A stretch of DNA of 64,000 nt from Streptomyces diacarni (lineage in GTDB: Bacteria; Actinomycetota; Actinomycetes; Streptomycetales; Streptomycetaceae): assembly GCF_003323715.1 (NCBI RefSeq), contig NZ_QOIN01000048.1, positions 372,001 through 436,000 of the forward strand. Reading direction: 5' to 3'. Positions 1-9,300 of the stretch are shown in pieces (positions within the stretch are counted from its first letter, which is position 1; each line of letters begins with the position of its first letter). The notes under the pieces were generated by a model, which ran no database searches, was not told the DNA's origin, and worked only from the letters and a program-made list of their open reading frames with translations. The translations under genes and the position numbers were made by a program.

Positions 1-64
1 AGCTCCAACTCGCATTTCCCACCGCCCTCAGTGGGCCCGCGACCGACGGCTGGGTCCGGGCCGC

Positions 65-122
65 GTGTCCGCAGGACCGGACACCTCATCAGCACTAACG
101 CCTGACACGTGCCAAAGGCACG
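65..122. terminator. Two short hairpins at the window's left edge
   Basis: GTGTCCG (65-71) pairs with CGGACAC (78-84) around a 6-base loop, and CGTGCC (108-113) pairs with GGCACG (117-122) around AAA. No T-tract follows either. They could end transcription of a gene lying left of the window. The rest of 1-310 shows no convincing gene: the open frames there lack a ribosome binding site and have composition typical of GC-rich shadow frames. Confidence 0.35.
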
Positions 123-310
123 GCCCGTGATCCGATTCGTGTGATGAACGGCAACCCGGGCCTGCCTGTGGACAACCGGCAGCGGTGCTCCACGGCGTGC
201 GTAGGCTGGAATGCACACGGCCACCGCCGGCCCGTGGCTCAAGCGTGCGGCCCCGGAGCGGCGAGGGGCCGTCCGCCGTCCACCGTCGCCGACCCACCGA
301 GGTGCCCCAC

Positions 311-673
311 GTGTCCCCGCGTCGAAACCGCTCCCGCAGCGGTGCCGCCAAACCAGCAAAGGCCGCCCGCACCGGCGCCGGGGCGCGTCGTGACGAGGAC
401 GAGCGCGAGGGCCGCGAGCGCTTCGGCCTGGAGCGCACCGAGGACTGGCGGGGGGAGGAGTGGGCGGTCCGCCGGATAAGCGGAGGCGCGGCCCTCAAGC
501 GCTACCGGTGCCCCGGTTGCGACCAGGAGATCACCCCCGGCGTCCCGCACGTCGTCGCCTGGCCGCTGCTCGGCGATGTCGCCGACCGGCGCCACTGGCA
601 CGGAGCCTGCTGGAACGCGCGGGACCGCCGGAGCGCCAGGCTCCAGCGGTCCCGTAACGCCCCCCGGTACTGA
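311..673 (+). CDS. Small basic protein with a CxxC-type metal-binding motif, function unknown
   Basis: A 120-residue protein of unknown function. The GTG at 311 is chosen because GAGG sits 8 bases upstream; an in-frame GTG at 302 is less well placed. The N-terminal third is Arg/Lys/Ala-rich and looks disordered. The C-terminal half carries a compact conserved-looking segment with YRCPGC, then PHVVAW, a HWH and a Cys-Trp, so two Cys, two His and a further Cys could bind one zinc ion. It runs towards the ABC transporter genes, which are on the other strand. Proteins ending in this RCPGC...HWH segment are, as I recall, widespread in Streptomyces. I infer a small nucleic-acid- or metal-binding protein and cannot assign a role. 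Confidence 0.7.
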   Translation: MSPRRNRSRSGAAKPAKAARTGAGARRDEDEREGRERFGLERTEDWRGEEWAVRRISGGAALKRYRCPGCDQEITPGVPHVVAWPLLGDVADRRHWHGACWNARDRRSARLQRSRNAPRY

Positions 674-760
674 ACCCCGGTGCTGAATCCTCGGTACTGA
701 GTTCGGTATGGGGCCCTCGGTACGGAAGGGGGACGTCGGTGTCCGGACGGGGCGTTGGTC

Positions 761-1780
761 CTACACGTCGCGCTTGTTCAGCAGCGCGCACGCCCCCGCG
801 AAGACGACGAGGGTGACGACTGCGAGTCCGCCCAGCAGCGGCCAGCCCGTGGCGTCCTGGTCGGTGGTCATCGGGATGCGGTAGAGGGAGGCCAGCCCGT
901 TGAGCGGGGAGTACTCGATGAGGAAGTCCCGTACGTCCTGCAGCGCCTCGCCTGCCATGAACATCGCCATCAGCAGCGGCAGCAGCACCACGCCCAGCAT
1001 GGCGGTGATGGCGCCCGCGGAGTGCCGCAGCAGCGCGCCCACCGCCAGCGACAGCAGACCCAGCAGGGCCACGTACAGCCCGGCGCCCACCGTCGCACCC
1101 AGCCACTCGCTGCCGGAGGCGACGAGTTTCCCTCCTTCGAAGGAGTCGGCGAGTTCGCTGCCCCTCTCGTACGGGGGAAGCGTCTGGTCGCTCAGCAGCG
1201 CGGAGTTGATCAGCGCGGTGAGGGCGCAGGCGAGCGTCGTCATCACGAAGGCCAGCAGGAAGAAGACCGTGGCCTTGGCCAGCAGGACCCTGGCGCGCTG
1301 CGGGCAGGCGGTGAGGGTCGTACGGATCATGCCGGTGCCGTACTCGGAGGTGACGACCAGCACGCCGAGCGTGATCACGCAGATCTGCCCGAGCATCAGC
1401 CCGAACAGGCCGCTGGAGAGCAGCGGCATCCCGGTGTAGTCGCCGCTCAGCCCGACGGCGGACAGCAGGCCGATGCCGACGACGAGAGCGAACATCACGC
1501 CGAGTGTCCACACGGTGGAGCGGACGGTGCGGATCTTCGTCCATTCCGAGACCAGCGCGTGCCCGAGGTTGGTGCGCGCCATCGGGATGGGGGAGCTGTA
1601 GGGGGCGATGCCGCCCGGCCAGTGCCCCTGGCCCGGCTGCCCTTGCCCTGGCTGCTGCCCGGCGCCGACGCCGGCGCCGACGCCGGCGGGTGGGACCGTT
1701 CCCGCGGGGGCGGGTGCGGGCATGTGCGCGGCCGCCTGCTGGGCGGGGGCCGCCTGGCCGTTGTGCTGCTGGGTGCTCAT
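761..1780 (-). CDS. ABC-2 type transporter permease
   Basis: Membrane subunit of an ABC transporter, 339 residues. The first 75 residues are Ala/Pro/Gly/Gln-rich and probably cytoplasmic. The rest has about six hydrophobic segments in the ABC-2 permease arrangement, including one ending before a conserved SEYGTGMIRTTL stretch typical of this family. Its start overlaps the stop of the ATPase gene upstream by 4 bases (ATGA), so the two are translationally coupled. It closely resembles the second permease at 3221-3991 in the SEYGTGMIR region, so the two modules are tandem paralogues. The substrate is unknown; single-ATPase, single-permease systems of this kind usually export drugs, lipids or peptides. 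Confidence 0.88.
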   Translation of the reverse strand: MSTQQHNGQAAPAQQAAAHMPAPAPAGTVPPAGVGAGVGAGQQPGQGQPGQGHWPGGIAPYSSPIPMARTNLGHALVSEWTKIRTVRSTVWTLGVMFALVVGIGLLSAVGLSGDYTGMPLLSSGLFGLMLGQICVITLGVLVVTSEYGTGMIRTTLTACPQRARVLLAKATVFFLLAFVMTTLACALTALINSALLSDQTLPPYERGSELADSFEGGKLVASGSEWLGATVGAGLYVALLGLLSLAVGALLRHSAGAITAMLGVVLLPLLMAMFMAGEALQDVRDFLIEYSPLNGLASLYRIPMTTDQDATGWPLLGGLAVVTLVVFAGACALLNKRDV

Positions 1781-3087
1781 CGGGCGTCCTCGCCTTCGTT
1801 CGTGGCGCCGCCTGGCATGCCCTCAGCCGCGCCCGGGGCCGCGGGGCCCGCCGGGGGAGCGGTGGGTGCTGCCGGGGCGGCGGCGTACGGGTCGGTGCCG
1901 GGCCGCGGCGCGCGCATCTGCAGCGTGCCGCCGCCGGGCACGCCCGGCTGCGGGGCGTCCTGCGGCCCTCCCGGATACGCGGCGGCGCCGTGGGCGGGCG
2001 CGGGGGCCGCCTGCTGCCCTGGCGGCATCTGGGGCGCGGCGGCCATGCCGGGCACGGCCGCCTGCTGCGGTGCGGCGCCGGGCACGGCGGGGGCGACGGC
2101 GCCCGCCGTGCCCGGCGCACCTGCCATGGCGGGGGCCCCCGCGGGCTGCTGGAGACCCGCGCGCATGTCGGTCGTGGAGCGGTAGTCGACGGAGCCCTGG
2201 GTCAGCCGCATGTAGGCCTCTTCCAGTGAGGCCTGATGCGGGGAGAGTTCCCACAGCCGCACGTCGGCGCCGTGCGCGAGGTCGCTGATGCGGGGCAGCT
2301 CCAGGCCGGTGACGCGGAGCGCGCCGTCCTCTTCCGGCTGGGTCCGCCCGCCTGCCTCGTGCAGCGCGGCGACCAGTTTCTCGCGCTGCTGCGGCTCGCT
2401 GTCGGGCGTACGGACGCGGGCGAAGCCGATGGAGTTGCGCGCGATGAACTCCGTCACCGACATGTCGGCCATCAGCTGTCCGCGGCCGATGACGATGAGG
2501 TGCTCGGCGGTCTGCGCCATCTCGCTCATCAGGTGGCTGGAGACGAAGACCGTGCGGCCCTCGCTCGCGAGGCGCTTCATCAGGTTGCGGACCCACAGGA
2601 TGCCCTCGGGGTCGAGGCCGTTGACCGGCTCGTCGAAGAGCAGCACCTGCGGGTCACCGAGCAGCGCGGCGGCGATGCCGAGGCGCTGCCCCATGCCGAG
2701 CGAGAAGCCCTTGCAGCGCTTCTTGCCGACCTCCTGGAGCCCGACGACGCCGAGCACCTCGTCGACGCGGCGCGCCGGGATGCCGGACAGCTGCGCGAGG
2801 GAGAGCAGGTGGTTGCGCGCGCTGCGGCCGCCGTGCACGGCTTTGGCGTCGAGCAGGGCGCCGACCTGGCGTGGGGCGTTGGGGAGGCCTCTGAAGGCGT
2901 GCCCGCCCACGGTGACCTGCCCGGACGTCGGTGCGTCCAGCCCCAGGATCATGCGCATGGTGGTCGATTTCCCTGAGCCGTTCGGCCCCAGGAATCCGGT
3001 GACGGCCCCCGGCCGTACCTGGAAGGACAGGTTGTACACGGCCGTCTTGGCGCCGTAGCGCTTCGTCAGGCCGTATGCCTCGATCAT
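1777..3087 (-). CDS. ABC transporter ATP-binding protein with long low-complexity tail
   Basis: Nucleotide-binding subunit, 436 residues. Walker A GPNGSGKST is at 34-42, the signature at 130-134 reads LGMGQ in place of LSGGQ, and Walker B with the catalytic Glu is LLFDEP (about 149-154). The D-loop GLDPEG and the switch His in SSHLMSEM follow. From about residue 315 the protein becomes an Ala/Pro/Gln/Gly-rich tail of some 120 residues with no predicted fold. It is coupled to the permease at 761-1780. The duplicate ATPase at 3991-5142 lines up with it motif for motif. The ATPase and permease probably export an unknown substrate; the tail's role is unknown. Confidence 0.9.
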   Translation of the reverse strand: MIEAYGLTKRYGAKTAVYNLSFQVRPGAVTGFLGPNGSGKSTTMRMILGLDAPTSGQVTVGGHAFRGLPNAPRQVGALLDAKAVHGGRSARNHLLSLAQLSGIPARRVDEVLGVVGLQEVGKKRCKGFSLGMGQRLGIAAALLGDPQVLLFDEPVNGLDPEGILWVRNLMKRLASEGRTVFVSSHLMSEMAQTAEHLIVIGRGQLMADMSVTEFIARNSIGFARVRTPDSEPQQREKLVAALHEAGGRTQPEEDGALRVTGLELPRISDLAHGADVRLWELSPHQASLEEAYMRLTQGSVDYRSTTDMRAGLQQPAGAPAMAGAPGTAGAVAPAVPGAAPQQAAVPGMAAAPQMPPGQQAAPAPAHGAAAYPGGPQDAPQPGVPGGGTLQMRAPRPGTDPYAAAPAAPTAPPAGPAAPGAAEGMPGGATNEGEDAR

Positions 3088-3220
3088 CCTTTGCCCCTGG
3101 ACGCAGTTCGGGGCTCACGTGCCCCCGGACATGGCCTAGGAGGTCACGAGAGGCCTGTTCGGTTCCATGCGGCGGCCCCTCGGTCGTGGGCGGGGGCCGG
3201 ACGCCCGGCCGTGGGCGGGG

Positions 3221-3991
3221 TCAGGCGTCGCGCTTCTTGAGGACGATGAAGCCGGCGATCAGTGCGGCCGCCGTCCACGCGGCCATGATCAGGAGCCCTT
3301 CCCAGGGGCCGTAGGGGCGGTCCAGCGCCTCGGGGACCACGGACATCACGGTGGTGCCGGCCTGGTCGGGGAGGTACTGGCCGACCTTCTTGGTGGCCTC
3401 CACCGAGCCGAGGATGTTCGAGACGAGGAAGAAGAACGGCATCAGGATGGCGAACGCGAGCAGCGGGCTGCGCAGCACGAAGGTGATGCCGACGGCGAAC
3501 AGGGCGATCAGCGCCATGTAGAGACCGCCGCCGACCACCGCGCGCAGCACCCCGGGGTCGCCGATGCCCACCCCGTGCTCGCCGAGGAGCGCCTGGCCGA
3601 GGAAGAAGGTGCAGAAGCTCGTGATCAGGCCGACGACCAGCACGAGTGGCCCGGCGACCAGCACTTTGCACCACAGGAACGTGCCGCGTTGCGGTACGGC
3701 GGCCAGCGAGTTGCGGATCATGCCGGTGCTGTATTCGGCGGAGACGACGAGGACGCCGAATGCGATCATCGCCAGCTGTCCGAGGCTCATGCCGGCGAAG
3801 CTGGTGAAGGTCGCGTCGAACGTGCGCCGGCTGACGGTCGACATGTCGTCGAAGGTCGAGGCGGTCACCGCGCAGATCAGCGCGCCGAGCCCGATGGAGA
3901 CGACGACCGCCGCGGCGAGGGTCCAGATCGTGGAGTGGACCGAGCGGACCTTCGTCCACTCGGATTTGAGGACGCGCGTGGTGTGACTCAT
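3221..3991 (-). CDS. ABC-2 type transporter permease (second module)
   Basis: Permease of 256 residues with about six membrane segments and the motif SAEYSTGMIRNSL, which matches the paralogous permease 1.4 kb away. It lacks that paralogue's Ala/Pro-rich N-terminus. Its ATG overlaps the stop codon of the upstream ATPase by one base (TGATG), so translation is coupled. The 133 bases between its stop and the next ATPase start hold only a weak hairpin, so all four transporter genes could be one transcript. The substrate is unknown. Confidence 0.88.
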   Translation of the reverse strand: MSHTTRVLKSEWTKVRSVHSTIWTLAAAVVVSIGLGALICAVTASTFDDMSTVSRRTFDATFTSFAGMSLGQLAMIAFGVLVVSAEYSTGMIRNSLAAVPQRGTFLWCKVLVAGPLVLVVGLITSFCTFFLGQALLGEHGVGIGDPGVLRAVVGGGLYMALIALFAVGITFVLRSPLLAFAILMPFFFLVSNILGSVEATKKVGQYLPDQAGTTVMSVVPEALDRPYGPWEGLLIMAAWTAAALIAGFIVLKKRDA

Positions 3992-5142
3992 CAGCGGCGC
4001 CTCCTGCGCTGCCAGTCCTCGCCCCAGGCGGGACCCTCCGGGGGCGGGCCCTGCGTGCCTGCCGGGGGCGGTGCCTGCCCAGTTCCCGGCGGCGGTGCCT
4101 GTGGGATGCCCGGCGGGGCCTGTGCGCCTCCTGGCGGGGCCTGGAGGCCTTCCGGTGGGGCCTGGGGGCCTTCCGGTGGGGGTTGGGGGGCTCCGGGCGG
4201 GACCTGTGCGCCTTCCGGCGGAGCCTGGGCGCCGCCGGGGGCGTGTCCGTGGTACTCGACGCTCTGTGCCGTCAGCCGCATGAACGCCTCCTCCAGCGAG
4301 GCCCGTTGCGGACTGAGTTCGTGCAGCACGATGCGGTGGGCCGCGGCGAGTTCGCCGATGCGGGCGGCGTCACCGCCGTCCACCTCCAGTGCTCCCCGCG
4401 TCCCGGCCGCGGGCCGCAGCCCCTCGGTGGTCAGGACGTCCAGCAGCCGCTCGGGTTCGGGCGTACGGACACGAACGTGTGTGCGGGAATTCTCCGCGAT
4501 GAACTGCGACATCGAGGTGTCCGCCAGCAGCTTGCCCTGGCCGATGACGATCAGGTGCTCGGCGGTCTGCGCCATCTCGCTCATCAGGTGGCTGGAGACG
4601 AACACCGTCCTGCCCTCGCGGGCCAGATGCTGCATCAGCGTGCGGATCCAGTGGATGCCCTCCGGGTCGAGGCCGTTGACGGGCTCGTCGAACATCAGGA
4701 TGCGCGGGTCACCCAGCAGGGCGCTCGCGATGCCGAGGCGCTGCCCCATGCCGAGCGAGAAGCCCTTCGGACGCTTGCGTGCCACGTCGTGCAGGCCCAC
4801 CATCTCCAGCACCTCACCGACCCGGCGCTCGGGGATCCCGTTGGACTGCGCCATGCACAGCAGATGGTTGTAGGCGCTGCGGCCGCCGTGCACGCCCTTG
4901 GCCTCCAGGAGCGCGCCGATGCTGTTGAGCGGCTCCTTCAGTTCGCCGTAGCGCTTGCCCTCGATGCGCACGTCACCGCGGGTGGGGGCGTCGAGCCCCA
5001 GCACCATCCGCATGGTGGTGGACTTTCCCGCGCCGTTCGGGCCCAGGAAGCCGGTGACCGTACCAGGCCGTACGGTGAAGCTGAGACCGTCGACGGCTGT
5101 CTTGTCCCCGTACCGTTTGGTCAGGTCCCGCAGCTCGATCAT
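3991..5142 (-). CDS. ABC transporter ATP-binding protein (second module), Pro-rich tail
   Basis: ATPase of 383 residues and first gene of the four-gene transporter run. Walker A GPNGAGKST is at 34-42, the signature LGMGQ at 130-134, Walker B ILMFDEP at 148-154 and the switch His at 185 (SSHLMSEM). Residues from about 305 to the end form a Pro/Gly/Gln repeat tail built on units such as QAPPEG and QAPPGG. The LGMGQ signature is shared with the other module and with the drug/lantibiotic-type ATPase branch. The gene lies just downstream of filP on the same strand, separated by a strong hairpin, so co-regulation with filP is not implied. Confidence 0.9.
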   Translation of the reverse strand: MIELRDLTKRYGDKTAVDGLSFTVRPGTVTGFLGPNGAGKSTTMRMVLGLDAPTRGDVRIEGKRYGELKEPLNSIGALLEAKGVHGGRSAYNHLLCMAQSNGIPERRVGEVLEMVGLHDVARKRPKGFSLGMGQRLGIASALLGDPRILMFDEPVNGLDPEGIHWIRTLMQHLAREGRTVFVSSHLMSEMAQTAEHLIVIGQGKLLADTSMSQFIAENSRTHVRVRTPEPERLLDVLTTEGLRPAAGTRGALEVDGGDAARIGELAAAHRIVLHELSPQRASLEEAFMRLTAQSVEYHGHAPGGAQAPPEGAQVPPGAPQPPPEGPQAPPEGLQAPPGGAQAPPGIPQAPPPGTGQAPPPAGTQGPPPEGPAWGEDWQRRRRR

Positions 5143-5206
5143 TCTTCGACGCTACGGTGCGACCGACACGCTCGCCACTCGTGCGCAGGATCCGCACATC
5201 ATTCAC

Positions 5207-5252
5207 ACATGCGAAACGCCCCGCACCATCCGGTGAGGGGCGTTTCGCATGT
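5207..5252 (-). terminator. Strong hairpin terminator downstream of filP
   Basis: A perfect 16-bp inverted repeat (5207-5222 with 5237-5252; arms begin ACATGCGAAACG and end CGTTTCGCATGT) lies 53 bases after the filP stop and 64 bases before the ABC ATPase start. The loop contains a further CACC/GGTG pairing. There is no T-tract, as is usual in Streptomyces. Confidence 0.7.
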
Positions 5253-5304
5253 CCGGGAACCGCGTCTTCGCAAGCCGCGTGTCCGGGAGGGGGCCCGAGC
5301 GGCC

Positions 5305-6255
5305 TCAGCGCGACTGCTGGGCGGGGACCGAGCGGCCCGCCGACTCCTCGTCGGCCGCCTCGTCGCCCGCCTGCCCGCCGGCGGCCACGGCCGCACCGGT
5401 GAGGGTGGCCAGCATCTCGCGCACGTTGGTCAGCTGCGCGTTGATGCTGTCGCGGCGGTTGGTGAGAGCGGCCAGCTCGCGCTCGGACTCGCTGCGCACC
5501 CGGTCGGCCTTGGCGTTGGCGTCCGCGACGATGTCCTCGGCCTGACGCTGCGCCGTCTCGACGGTCTGACGGGCGCGGCGCTCCGCGTCCGTGCGCAGCT
5601 TCTCGGCCTCCAGGCGCAGCTGCTCGGCACGGTGCTCGATCTCCGCGAGCCGCTTCTCCGCCTTCGCCTGACGGGAGGCCAGATCGCGCTCGGACTGCTC
5701 GCGCCGCTTGGCGAGGTTGGTCTCGAAGTCGGCGGCAGCCTGGGCGGCCTTCGCGCGGGTGTCCTCGAAGAGCGAGTCGGCTTCCTCGCGCTTGGACTGG
5801 GCGTCCTTCTCCGCGTCGCTGCGCAGCGTGGTGGCCTCGCCCTTGGCCTTCTCGACGATGCGGGCGCCCTCGTCCTCCGCCTTCTGCTTGCGCTCGGCGG
5901 CGAACTGCTCGGCGTCGTTGCGTACCTGCTGGGCCGCGCCCTCGGCGAGCTCGCGGTGCTGCTCGGCGGCGCGACGGGCCTCCTCGCGCAGGTCCTTGGC
6001 CTCCTCCTCGGCGAGGCGGAGGATCTTCTCGACACGGGCGCCGAGGCCGGCGTACGACGGCTCCGCGTCGTTGACCTGAGCCTGGGCGTTCTGCGTTTCG
6101 AGGTGGAGCTCCTCGATGCGCTTTTCCAGAGAGGTGATCCGGCCCAGGGCGCTGTCACGGTCGGCGACGAGCTTCGCGATGCGGTCGTCAACCTGTCCGC
6201 GGTCGTAGCCACGCCGCACGAGCTCGAAGCCGTAGGGGGAGGAAGTGTCGCTCAT
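5305..6255 (-). CDS. filP: FilP, coiled-coil intermediate-filament-like cytoskeletal protein
   Basis: Coiled-coil protein of 316 residues. After a short N-terminal part (GFELVRRGYDRGQVDDRI, a DivIVA-like segment) nearly the whole chain is Ala/Glu/Arg heptad-type helix with AEK, AER and EEA runs. An Ala/Gly/Glu-rich tail follows. FilP of S. coelicolor forms cytoplasmic filaments below the growing hyphal tip, gives the hyphae rigidity and interacts with DivIVA and Scy; length, composition and adjacency to scy fit that protein. The start is the ATG at 6255. It lies 126 bases downstream of scy on the same strand, a gap long enough for its own promoter. The C-terminal end (NVREMLATLTGAA) also matches the family pattern. 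Confidence 0.93.
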   Translation of the reverse strand: MSDTSSPYGFELVRRGYDRGQVDDRIAKLVADRDSALGRITSLEKRIEELHLETQNAQAQVNDAEPSYAGLGARVEKILRLAEEEAKDLREEARRAAEQHRELAEGAAQQVRNDAEQFAAERKQKAEDEGARIVEKAKGEATTLRSDAEKDAQSKREEADSLFEDTRAKAAQAAADFETNLAKRREQSERDLASRQAKAEKRLAEIEHRAEQLRLEAEKLRTDAERRARQTVETAQRQAEDIVADANAKADRVRSESERELAALTNRRDSINAQLTNVREMLATLTGAAVAAGGQAGDEAADEESAGRSVPAQQSR

Positions 6256-6381
6256 GGGGTTCCTGTCGAGTCAGACGGGTTATCAGACGGGGGGAGTGAT
6301 AGAGGGAATCCTAGGGGTCCAAGCGGCGTGTCATCGAGCTTATGCGCGTTTGATCTGGAGAATGTGCCCTCGTTCGAGTGG

Positions 6382-9300
6382 CTAACCCTCCGAACCCTTG
6401 CCATTCGAACGAGTTGTACCAGCGCCAACGCCCGCTGTCACACCACCGTTCGCGCCGGAGGCGCGCCCGCCCTTCTTGCCGGACCCCGAGCCGCGTCCCG
6501 AGCCGCCACCGGACCCCGAACCGCCGCCCGAACCCGAACCGGAACCCGAACCGGAATCCGCACCGGCAGTCGACTCCGCGTCCGCCTCCGCACCGTCCTT
6601 GCCGCCTGACGACGCGGCACCCGGCGCCTCGAACGACTCGAGCGCCTCCAACACGTCCTGCACGCGGGAGATCTCCGCGTTGATGTCCTCCTGGCGCCGC
6701 ATCAGCAGGTCCAGCTCGTGCTGCCCGGCCTCGACCGTGCGCTGCGCCTCCTCGGTGGCCTCCTCGCGCAACTGCTGGGCCTCGCGCTCCATCGCCGCCT
6801 GCTTGAGCTCCGCCTCCTTCAGCAGGCCCTCCGCCTTCTTCACGGCGGCGATGCGCACCTTGCCGGCCTCCGCGTTGGCCTCCGAACGCAACTCCTCGGC
6901 CTTCTCCCGCGCTTCGGCCAGCTGCTCCTCGGCGGCCTGGACGAGCTTGTCGCAGCGCTCCCCGGCCGACTGCATCGCCTCGGCCGCCTCCCGGCGCGCC
7001 CGCTCGTGCAGCTCCTCGACCTCCGCCTCGATGCGGGTGCGCAGCTCCTCGGCGCGCTCGCGGATGGCGCCGGAGTCGCTACGGGCCTCCTCCAGCAGCG
7101 TGTCGGCGTCCGAGCGTGCCTTCTCGACCAGCTCGCGGCCCTCGTCCCTGGCCTCGGTGACCAGCCGATCCGACTCGCCACGGGCGGCGCCCACCATGGC
7201 GTCCGCCTGTTCCTCGGCGGTGGCCTGGGCGCGCAGCGCCTCCTCCTGGGCCTGGGCCATGAGTTGGTCGGCCTGCTCGGCCGCCTCCGTGCGCTTGGCC
7301 GCGGCGTCCTCCCTGGCCTCGTCGCGCAGCCGGTCGGCCTCGGCGCGCATCTCCTCCGCGTACCGCTCGGCCGCGGCACGGGTTTCCTGGTCGAACTGCT
7401 GGGCGGCCGCCCTGGTCTCCTGGTCGTAGTGCTCCGCCGCCGCGCGGGTCTGCTGGTCGTACCGCTCGGCCTCGGCGCGCGTCTCACGGTCGAACCGCTC
7501 GGCCTCCGTGCGCAGCGCCCCGCTGACCCGCTCGGCCTCGGCCCGCGTCTCCTCGCCGGCCTGCTCGGCCTCGGCGCGCACCCGCTCGCCGAACTGCTCG
7601 GCGTCCACGCGCGTCCGGTCCCGGTACTGCTCGGCCTCCGTGCGGGTCTGCGCGCCGTACTGCTCGGCGGCGGACCGCGTCTCCTGGTCGAACTGCTGTG
7701 CGGCCGACCGGGTTTCCCGATCGAAGAGCTGAGCCGCTTCCCTGGTCTCCCGGTCGAAGCGCTCGGCCTCGGAGCGGGTCTCCGCTCCCGCGCGCTCCGC
7801 CTCCTCGCGGGTGCGGTCGGCCTCCTCCTGGGCCTTGGCCATGAGTTGGTCGGCCTGCTCGGCGGCCTCGGTGCGCTTCTTGGCGCCTTCCTCGCGGGCC
7901 TCGTCCAGGAGACGGTCGGCCTCCGTGCGGGCCTCTTCGCTGACGCGCTGCGCTTCCGCACGGGTCCGCTCGGCCTCGGTCACCGCTTCCGAGACGGTCT
8001 GCTCCGCCAGCGACCTGGCGGCGTCCGCCTCCTCCCGGGCCTCCCTGCGCACCGTCTGCGCCGCGTGCTCCGCGGCCGACCGCAGCCCGGCGATCTCCTC
8101 CTCGGCCTCCTCGCGCAGCCCCGCGACCGAGTCCCTGACCTGCTGAGCCGTCTCCTCGGCCGCGGCCACCAGCTCCGCCGCGCGGCGCTCGGCCTCCTCC
8201 GTCAGCCGCTCGGCCTCCGCCTGCGCCTCGGCGACCCGCTTGCGCGCGGACGCCAGCAGCTCCTCGCTCTGCTCGCGGGCCTGCGTGCGCTCCTGATGCG
8301 CCTCCTCGCGGGCCTCGGCCAGCAGCTCCTCGGCCTCGCGCCGGCGCCGGGCGGCCTCCTCCTGGGCGGCGCCCAGCGCCTCGGCGGCCTCCGCGTTCGT
8401 CCGCTCCGCCGCCGCGTCGGCCTCCGCGCGCACCCGGTCGGCCGTCGCCTGCGCCTCCTCGCGCAGCCGCTCGGCCTCCGCCGTCGCCTCGCCGCGCAAC
8501 TGGACGGCGACCGACTCGCCCTCCGCACGCGCCTGCGAGGCGTCCGAGGCCGCCTCCGTGCGCAGCCGCTCCGCTTCCTCCTCGGCCTGCTCACGCAGGG
8601 TGCGCGCGCGCTCCGCCGCCTCCGTGCGCAGCCGCTCGCTCTCCGCCCTGGCCTCGTCGCGCAGCCGCTCCGCCTCGGTGCGGGCCTCGGTCAGCCCCGA
8701 CTCGGCCTCGGCCAGCTTCGCCTCGGCCTCCTCGCGGAGCCTGGTCAACTCCGTCTCGGCCTCGGCCTTCCGCTGCGAGGCGGCCTCCTCGGCCTCCTCG
8801 CGGGTCTTGCGAGCCGCCTCGTCCGCCTCGGTCCTGGTCTGCTCCGCCGCCTCCTCGGCCAGCGAGTTCAGCTCCTCGGCCTCCGTGCGGGCCCGCTCCA
8901 ACGCCTCCTCGGCCTGCTTGCGCAGCGATGTGGCGCGCTCGATCGCCTCAGTGCGCACCCGCTCGCTCTCCGTGGCGGCGTCGGTGCGGGTCTCCTCCGC
9001 GTCGGCCTTGGCCTTGCCCAGCAGCTCCTCGGCGCGGTTGGCGGCCTCCTCGATCTGCTGGACGGCGTCGCGGCGGGCCTCGCCGCGGAGCTTCTCGCCC
9101 TCCTCGACGGCCTCCGCCCGCAGCTGCTCGGCCTCGCCGCGCAGCCTGCGCGCCTCCTCCTGGAGCTCGACCGTCTTGGCGCGGTAGTCCTTCGTGTCGT
9201 CCTTCGCGGCGCCCTTGAGCTGCTCGGCCACGTCGTGGGCCTCGGCCCGCAGCCGGTCGGCCTCCTCCTCGGCCTCCCGGCGCAGCCGCTCGGCCTCCTC

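Noticed and set aside
4183-6609. An 808-codon plus-strand frame across the ABC ATPase and filP
   Set aside because: Shadow of two clear minus-strand genes, with no motif and no start context.
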